DNA of 64,000 nucleotides from Betaproteobacteria bacterium (GTDB taxonomy: Bacteria; Acidobacteriota; Terriglobia; Acidiferrales; UBA7541). Every line of letters begins with the position of its first letter. Positions within the stretch are counted from its first letter, which is position 1. A model generated the notes under the pieces. It searched no databases, was not told the origin of the DNA, and was given only the letters and a program-made list of their open reading frames with translations. The DNA lies in the NCBI GenBank assembly GCA_903970165.1, contig CAJCHZ010000092.1, positions 1 to 64,000 on the forward strand. Direction: 5' to 3'. The position numbers were made by a program, and so were the translations under genes. Of the stretch, positions 60,166-64,000 are shown one piece after another.

Positions 60166-62283
60166 CTATTTTTCTTCGCCGAACAACTTGATATCTTCCG
60201 GCCCATCCTGCAAAGGCCCGGTCACCCTGCCCTGCACGAGCTCTCGAATCTGCGCGACGATATCCGGATTGGCCAGCGTGGTGATATCCCCGGTATCCAT
60301 GTGATTGGAAATGGCAGCGAGCACGCGCCGCATAATTTTGCCCGATCGCGTTTTGGGCATGTCCGGAACGATGTGAATCTGCTTCGGGCGGGCGATCTTG
60401 CCAATGATGGTCTCGATCGTCGAGACAACCTTATCCTTCACAGCCTTCGACGGAGAGACGCCAGGCTTCAGCGAAATGTAAACTTCGGGCACGCGCCCCT
60501 TGATCTCGTCCACAACAGGAACCACGGCTGCCTCCGCAATATCCGGAACGCTCAGGCAAGCGGATTCCACTTCCTTGGTTCCGAGCCGGTGTCCGGCTAC
60601 GTTGATCACATCATCGACACGCCCGAGAATGCGGTAGTAGCCATCCGCCGGCAGCACAGCTCCATCCGCCGCGTAATACGGCCAGTCGCGCCAGTCCTTG
60701 CTCTTCGGATTCTTGCAGTATTTTTTGTAGTACTGGTTGACGAAACGCTCCGAACTTCCCCAAATCGTCTGCATAATCCCGGGCCACGGATTTCGAATGC
60801 AAATGTTGCCGGCTTTCCCGGTACCCGGTTTCACTTCTTGTCCGTTCTCGTCCCAAATGACGGGATAAATTCCCAACGCCGGCGGCCCAGCACTTCCGGG
60901 CTTCATGGGATCGAGCGCAGGCTTCGTGGTGCACAAAAATCCGCCGGTTTCCGTCTGCCACCAGGTGTCCACGATCACCGCTTCGCCTTTGCCAACCACT
61001 TCGTAATACCAGCGCCAGACTTCCGGCTCAATCGGCTCACCGACTGTGGTCATGTGCTTGAAGTGATAGTTATATTTTTTCGGCTCGTCGCCGCCGGCTT
61101 TGCGCAACATGCGAATCGCCGTCGGTGAGGTATGAAAAATGTTGACGTCAAGCCGCTCCGCGATACGCCAGGGACGCGCGGCATCGGGGAATTGAGGTAC
61201 GCCTTCATAAAGCACGCTCGTCGCACCAAGCGCCAGAGGCCCATAAACAATGTACGAGTGCCCAGTAATCCACCCAATATCCGCCATGCACCAATAAACG
61301 TCCTCGGGATGAATGTCCTGGTAATACTTAGAAGTGCCCGCGGCATAAGCCAGATACCCGCCGGTGCGATGCTGGCAACCTTTTGGTTTGCCGGTGGTTC
61401 CGCTTGTATACATCAGAAACAGCGGCGCTTCCGCGTCCTGCGAAACGGGTTCAACAGTTTGACCGCGGTAATCCTTCAAAATATCTTCGACAAAGAAGTC
61501 GCGATTCACGATCATTGGCGATTCCGAGCGATAATGCCCGGGGTAGCGCTTCCAGAACAAAACCTTGTCTATGTCCTGTCCTTCTTTTCTTGCCGTCTCA
61601 ACCGCAATGTCGGCGCTGGGCTTATGGTCCACCCACTTGCCGTTGCGGTGATAACCGTCAGCGTAAATGAGCACCCGGCTTCCGGAGTCCGCGGCTCGCA
61701 GCCCGCAAGCCTCTCCGCTGAAACCGCCGAACACGACGGAGTGAATGACCCCAAGCCGAGCGCACGCCAGCATCGTGATGGGCAGCTCGGGAATCATTGG
61801 CATGTGGATGGTGACGCGGTCGCCTGTCTTTAGCCCCGCAAAGTCGCGCAGCATGGCCGCCGTTTCGTTTACGCGCTTGTATAACTCTTGATAGGTAATA
61901 ACGGCAGCGGATTCGTGCTCGGGTTCTGGCACAAAGATCAGCGCCGCCTTGTTTTTATGTTGCGCTAGGTGCCGGTCCACGCAGTTGTAGCAGGCATTCA
62001 GCTTCCCGCCGACAAACCATTTCCAAAAGGGAGGATTGGAAGCGTCCAGCGTCTTTTTCCAAGACTTGTCCCAATCCAGCAGCTGCGCGTAAAGATCGAA
62101 ACACTTCGGAAAATTCTTCTCGCTGAACTTTTTTACGAACGAGGGATCGGTAAGATTCGCCTGCGCCTTGAATTTCTTGGAAGGATAAAAATACTTCTCT
62201 TCCTTCCAGTGAACGGCTATCTGCGCTTCCGTGAGTTTGTTCTTCGATGCTTTCGCTTCTGTTTTCTGGCGAGCTTTGGCCAC
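60166..62283 (-). CDS. acs: Acetyl-CoA synthetase
   Basis: 705 aa from GTG 62283 (GGGGGAG upstream); typical Acs is about 650 aa, the extra length is an N-terminal Lys/Ala-rich stretch. Motifs: WFVGGKLNACYNCVDRH, VFGGFSGEACGLRAADSGSRVL, the P-loop FLMYTSGTTGKPKGCQHRTGGYL, WCMADIGWITGHSYIVYGPL, DTWWQTETGGFL, and KTRSGKIMRRVL with the Lys that is acetylated by Pat-type enzymes. Makes acetyl-CoA from acetate, ATP and CoA in the cytoplasm. An MFS transporter upstream in the same direction may bring in the carboxylate. Confidence 0.94.
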   Translation of the reverse strand: MAKARQKTEAKASKNKLTEAQIAVHWKEEKYFYPSKKFKAQANLTDPSFVKKFSEKNFPKCFDLYAQLLDWDKSWKKTLDASNPPFWKWFVGGKLNACYNCVDRHLAQHKNKAALIFVPEPEHESAAVITYQELYKRVNETAAMLRDFAGLKTGDRVTIHMPMIPELPITMLACARLGVIHSVVFGGFSGEACGLRAADSGSRVLIYADGYHRNGKWVDHKPSADIAVETARKEGQDIDKVLFWKRYPGHYRSESPMIVNRDFFVEDILKDYRGQTVEPVSQDAEAPLFLMYTSGTTGKPKGCQHRTGGYLAYAAGTSKYYQDIHPEDVYWCMADIGWITGHSYIVYGPLALGATSVLYEGVPQFPDAARPWRIAERLDVNIFHTSPTAIRMLRKAGGDEPKKYNYHFKHMTTVGEPIEPEVWRWYYEVVGKGEAVIVDTWWQTETGGFLCTTKPALDPMKPGSAGPPALGIYPVIWDENGQEVKPGTGKAGNICIRNPWPGIMQTIWGSSERFVNQYYKKYCKNPKSKDWRDWPYYAADGAVLPADGYYRILGRVDDVINVAGHRLGTKEVESACLSVPDIAEAAVVPVVDEIKGRVPEVYISLKPGVSPSKAVKDKVVSTIETIIGKIARPKQIHIVPDMPKTRSGKIMRRVLAAISNHMDTGDITTLANPDIVAQIRELVQGRVTGPLQDGPEDIKLFGEEK

Positions 62284-62457
62284 GACGGCAACTCCCCCTG
62301 GTCGATCGATTTCGGTTGTGATTCTACAACGAAGGATAGTCAGGTCCGGACAGGCGTCATTTCCGTTTCTGCAAGAACCGGCCCGCCAAAAATGATGCTC
62401 CCGCGCGGCTGCGGTAGTCAATCCATAGGGCGGCTCGCTGCTGCGCAGGCAGAGGCA

Positions 62458-63912
62458 CTACTTCATGCCGCCGACTTCGTCCCAAATCTTGCGCCCGTGC
62501 GTTTCCTTCAGCAAGATGCTGCCGAACAGCAGCGTTAAGCCGGCTACGACCATGGGGTAATAAAGCCCCGCATAAATGTTGCCCGTCACCGCGCACGAGT
62601 ACAATCCAATCAGCGGCACCAACCCGCCAAAAACGCCGTTGCCGATGTGATACGGCAAGGAGAGCGACGTATAGCGTATCTTCGCGGGGAATGCCTCCAC
62701 GAGATACGCCGCGATCGGCCCGTAAATCATGCAGACATAGATCACCTGGAGGAAGACAAGAAAGGTGAGCATGGGTACATTCGGGCTAGGCGCTTCCTTC
62801 GCGGGCACTTGCGCGCCCTTCTCATCGACAGTTATGGGTGTCAACGCGATGGCCCCGGTCACTTTATTCTTCGCCGATTTTACGGTCACCACGTTGTTTC
62901 CGGCAGCGCTCTGCATCCCGTGATAAATCGGAATGTACGTGGTAATGGACAGCAACAAAGCCAGCATCATGATCCATTTACGACCGAACTTGTCCGAAAG
63001 CGCGCCAAACAGGGTAAAAAAGGGCATCGCGCACAGTAGCGCAATGGCCACGATGATGTTCGAGGTTTTCCCGTTCACCTTCAGCACCGTCTGCAAATAA
63101 AACAGCGCGTAGAACTGGCCGGTATACCACACAACGCCCTGGCCGGCCGTAGCTCCGAACAGGGTAATCAGGAACCGCTTAAAATTATCCCATTGTCCAA
63201 ACGCGTCTTTCAGCGGTTGCAGAGAAGTCATGCCAGCGGCCTTGAGCTGGCTGAAAATCGGCGATTCCTTCATCCTCATTCGAATGTAGAGCGAGATCAC
63301 CACTAGAACGATGGATGCCAGGAAGGGAATGCGCCAACCCCATTCCTTGAACGCGTCGGGCGTCATCGATTGCTGCGTCAAAAGTATGACGACCAGCGAA
63401 ACGAAAAGGCCCAGCGTCGCGGTGATCTGAATAAAGCTGGTGTAATAGCCGCGCTTGGCATCGGGCACATGTTCCGCCACGTAGACGGTGGCTCCGCCAT
63501 ACTCGCCGCCCAGCGCCAGCCCTTGCAGCACGCGGATGATCAGCAGGGTAATCGGCGCGAACCATCCCGCCGTGGCATAGCTGGGGAGCAATCCGATAAC
63601 TGCCGTCGCCCCTCCCATGATGGAGAGCGTCACCAGGAACGCGTATTTGCGTCCCACCAGGTCGCCGATGCGCCCGAAAAAAAGCGCGCCAAACGGCCGC
63701 ACGAGGAAGCCAACGGCAAACGTCGAGAGATAAGCGATGAGGGCGAAAGTATCGTTGCCGGCAGGATAAAATTTCGGGGAAAGCACGGCGGCAAGGCTGC
63801 CGAAAATATAAAAATCGTACCACTCAATCATCGTGCCGACAGCCGAAGCGAGAATTACACCGGGAATGCTGTAACCCTTGCCGTTTGTGGGGGATCCTTC
63901 CGGGCTGGCCAT
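62458..63912 (-). CDS. MHS-family MFS transporter (metabolite:H+ symporter)
   Basis: 484 aa, ATG 63912 with AGGAGGAAGT. Twelve hydrophobic segments. MHS-family marks: ASAVGTMIEWYDFYIFGSLAAVL, GFLVRPFGALFFGRIGDLVGRK, RVLQGLALGGEYGGATVYVAEHVP and GWRIPFLASIVLVVISLYIRMRMKESPIF. Relatives carry proline, betaine, citrate or shikimate. A soluble loop of about 60 residues (near 335-395, VKSAKNKVTGAIALTPITVDEKG) between late helices is unusual. Its stop lies 174 bp before the acs start, suggesting carboxylate uptake tied to acs. Confidence 0.92.
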   Translation of the reverse strand: MASPEGSPTNGKGYSIPGVILASAVGTMIEWYDFYIFGSLAAVLSPKFYPAGNDTFALIAYLSTFAVGFLVRPFGALFFGRIGDLVGRKYAFLVTLSIMGGATAVIGLLPSYATAGWFAPITLLIIRVLQGLALGGEYGGATVYVAEHVPDAKRGYYTSFIQITATLGLFVSLVVILLTQQSMTPDAFKEWGWRIPFLASIVLVVISLYIRMRMKESPIFSQLKAAGMTSLQPLKDAFGQWDNFKRFLITLFGATAGQGVVWYTGQFYALFYLQTVLKVNGKTSNIIVAIALLCAMPFFTLFGALSDKFGRKWIMMLALLLSITTYIPIYHGMQSAAGNNVVTVKSAKNKVTGAIALTPITVDEKGAQVPAKEAPSPNVPMLTFLVFLQVIYVCMIYGPIAAYLVEAFPAKIRYTSLSLPYHIGNGVFGGLVPLIGLYSCAVTGNIYAGLYYPMVVAGLTLLFGSILLKETHGRKIWDEVGGMK

Positions 63913-64000
63913 ACTTCCTCCTGTTGCTTACTTCCGCGATTTTCGCTGCTCCGCCTCAACAAAATGGGCTGGAAGCCGAACAGATCCCAACCCCGCGCCC

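Noticed and set aside
1-64000. CRISPR array, rRNA operon, transposase or prophage genes
   Set aside because: No regularly spaced direct repeats, rRNA-like sequence, transposase or phage structural genes were seen in the window.

Overview
The window is a 64 kb stretch of a GC-rich (roughly 58% by eye) bacterial chromosome. The gene content points to an acidobacterium of the Terriglobia/Koribacter type from soil: many secreted peptidases (S9, M61, DmpA/S58, S10), Tat-signal ThuA and sugar-isomerase-like proteins, YCF48-like repeats, a PilT/PilU ATPase, Ku/LigD end joining, many C-terminal-HTH regulators and short palindromic repeats. This is inference from protein families; no rRNA is present and no search was run.

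Layout. 1-9.8 kb holds secreted peptidases (partial S9, M61 with PDZ, DmpA/P1), a class III aminotransferase, an amidohydrolase lipoprotein and a GcvT-like aminomethyltransferase. 9.9-15.3 kb has a YCF48-like protein, a ThuA protein, a large membrane alpha/beta hydrolase and a decayed M48-family gene. 15.6-22.1 kb is a plus-strand run of two tandem FAD oxidoreductases, a clan GH-A glycosidase and a PruA-type P5C dehydrogenase. 22.1-29.3 kb is minus-strand: APC permease, GT39-like membrane protein, PilT-like ATPase, S10 carboxypeptidase, HAD phosphatase. 29.5-30.2 kb is a Phd/VapC toxin-antitoxin pair with palindromic operators. 31.6-33.0 kb is a tRNA-His with two extra copies of its 3' half and a methyltransferase between them, the signature of past integration at a tRNA.

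33.4-38.6 kb is the most coherent functional block: an RsbW-like kinase, a STAS antagonist, MlaE, MlaF, MlaD and an ABC auxiliary lipoprotein in one direction, faced by a SpoIIE-type phosphatase. Kinase, STAS protein and phosphatase form a complete partner-switching set next to a lipid transporter whose known regulator (MlaB) is itself a STAS protein. 39.3-41.7 kb is a NarL-type two-component system. 41.8-47.3 kb is an end-joining locus: ku followed by a MerR-TPR fusion on the minus strand, and divergently a HigB/HigA-like pair abutting ligD with no spacer. 47.3-54 kb is accessory-like: a DUF72 gene that seems to start at AUU, a PilZ protein, a frameshifted HTH-HNH gene, small exported proteins, a ~300 bp element with 31 bp terminal inverted repeats, and a PD-(D/E)XK remnant that looks internally inverted. 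54.7-63.9 kb has a pentapeptide-repeat membrane protein, a cupin, a wHTH-TPR regulator and a likely MFS-acs-isomerase operon.

The best candidates for something new are (a) a ~105 bp hairpin-containing repeat found twice (6.8 and 38.7 kb), each time upstream of and in the same orientation as a gene, (b) phospho-switch control of the Mla transporter, and (c) the coupling of a toxin-antitoxin pair to ligD.
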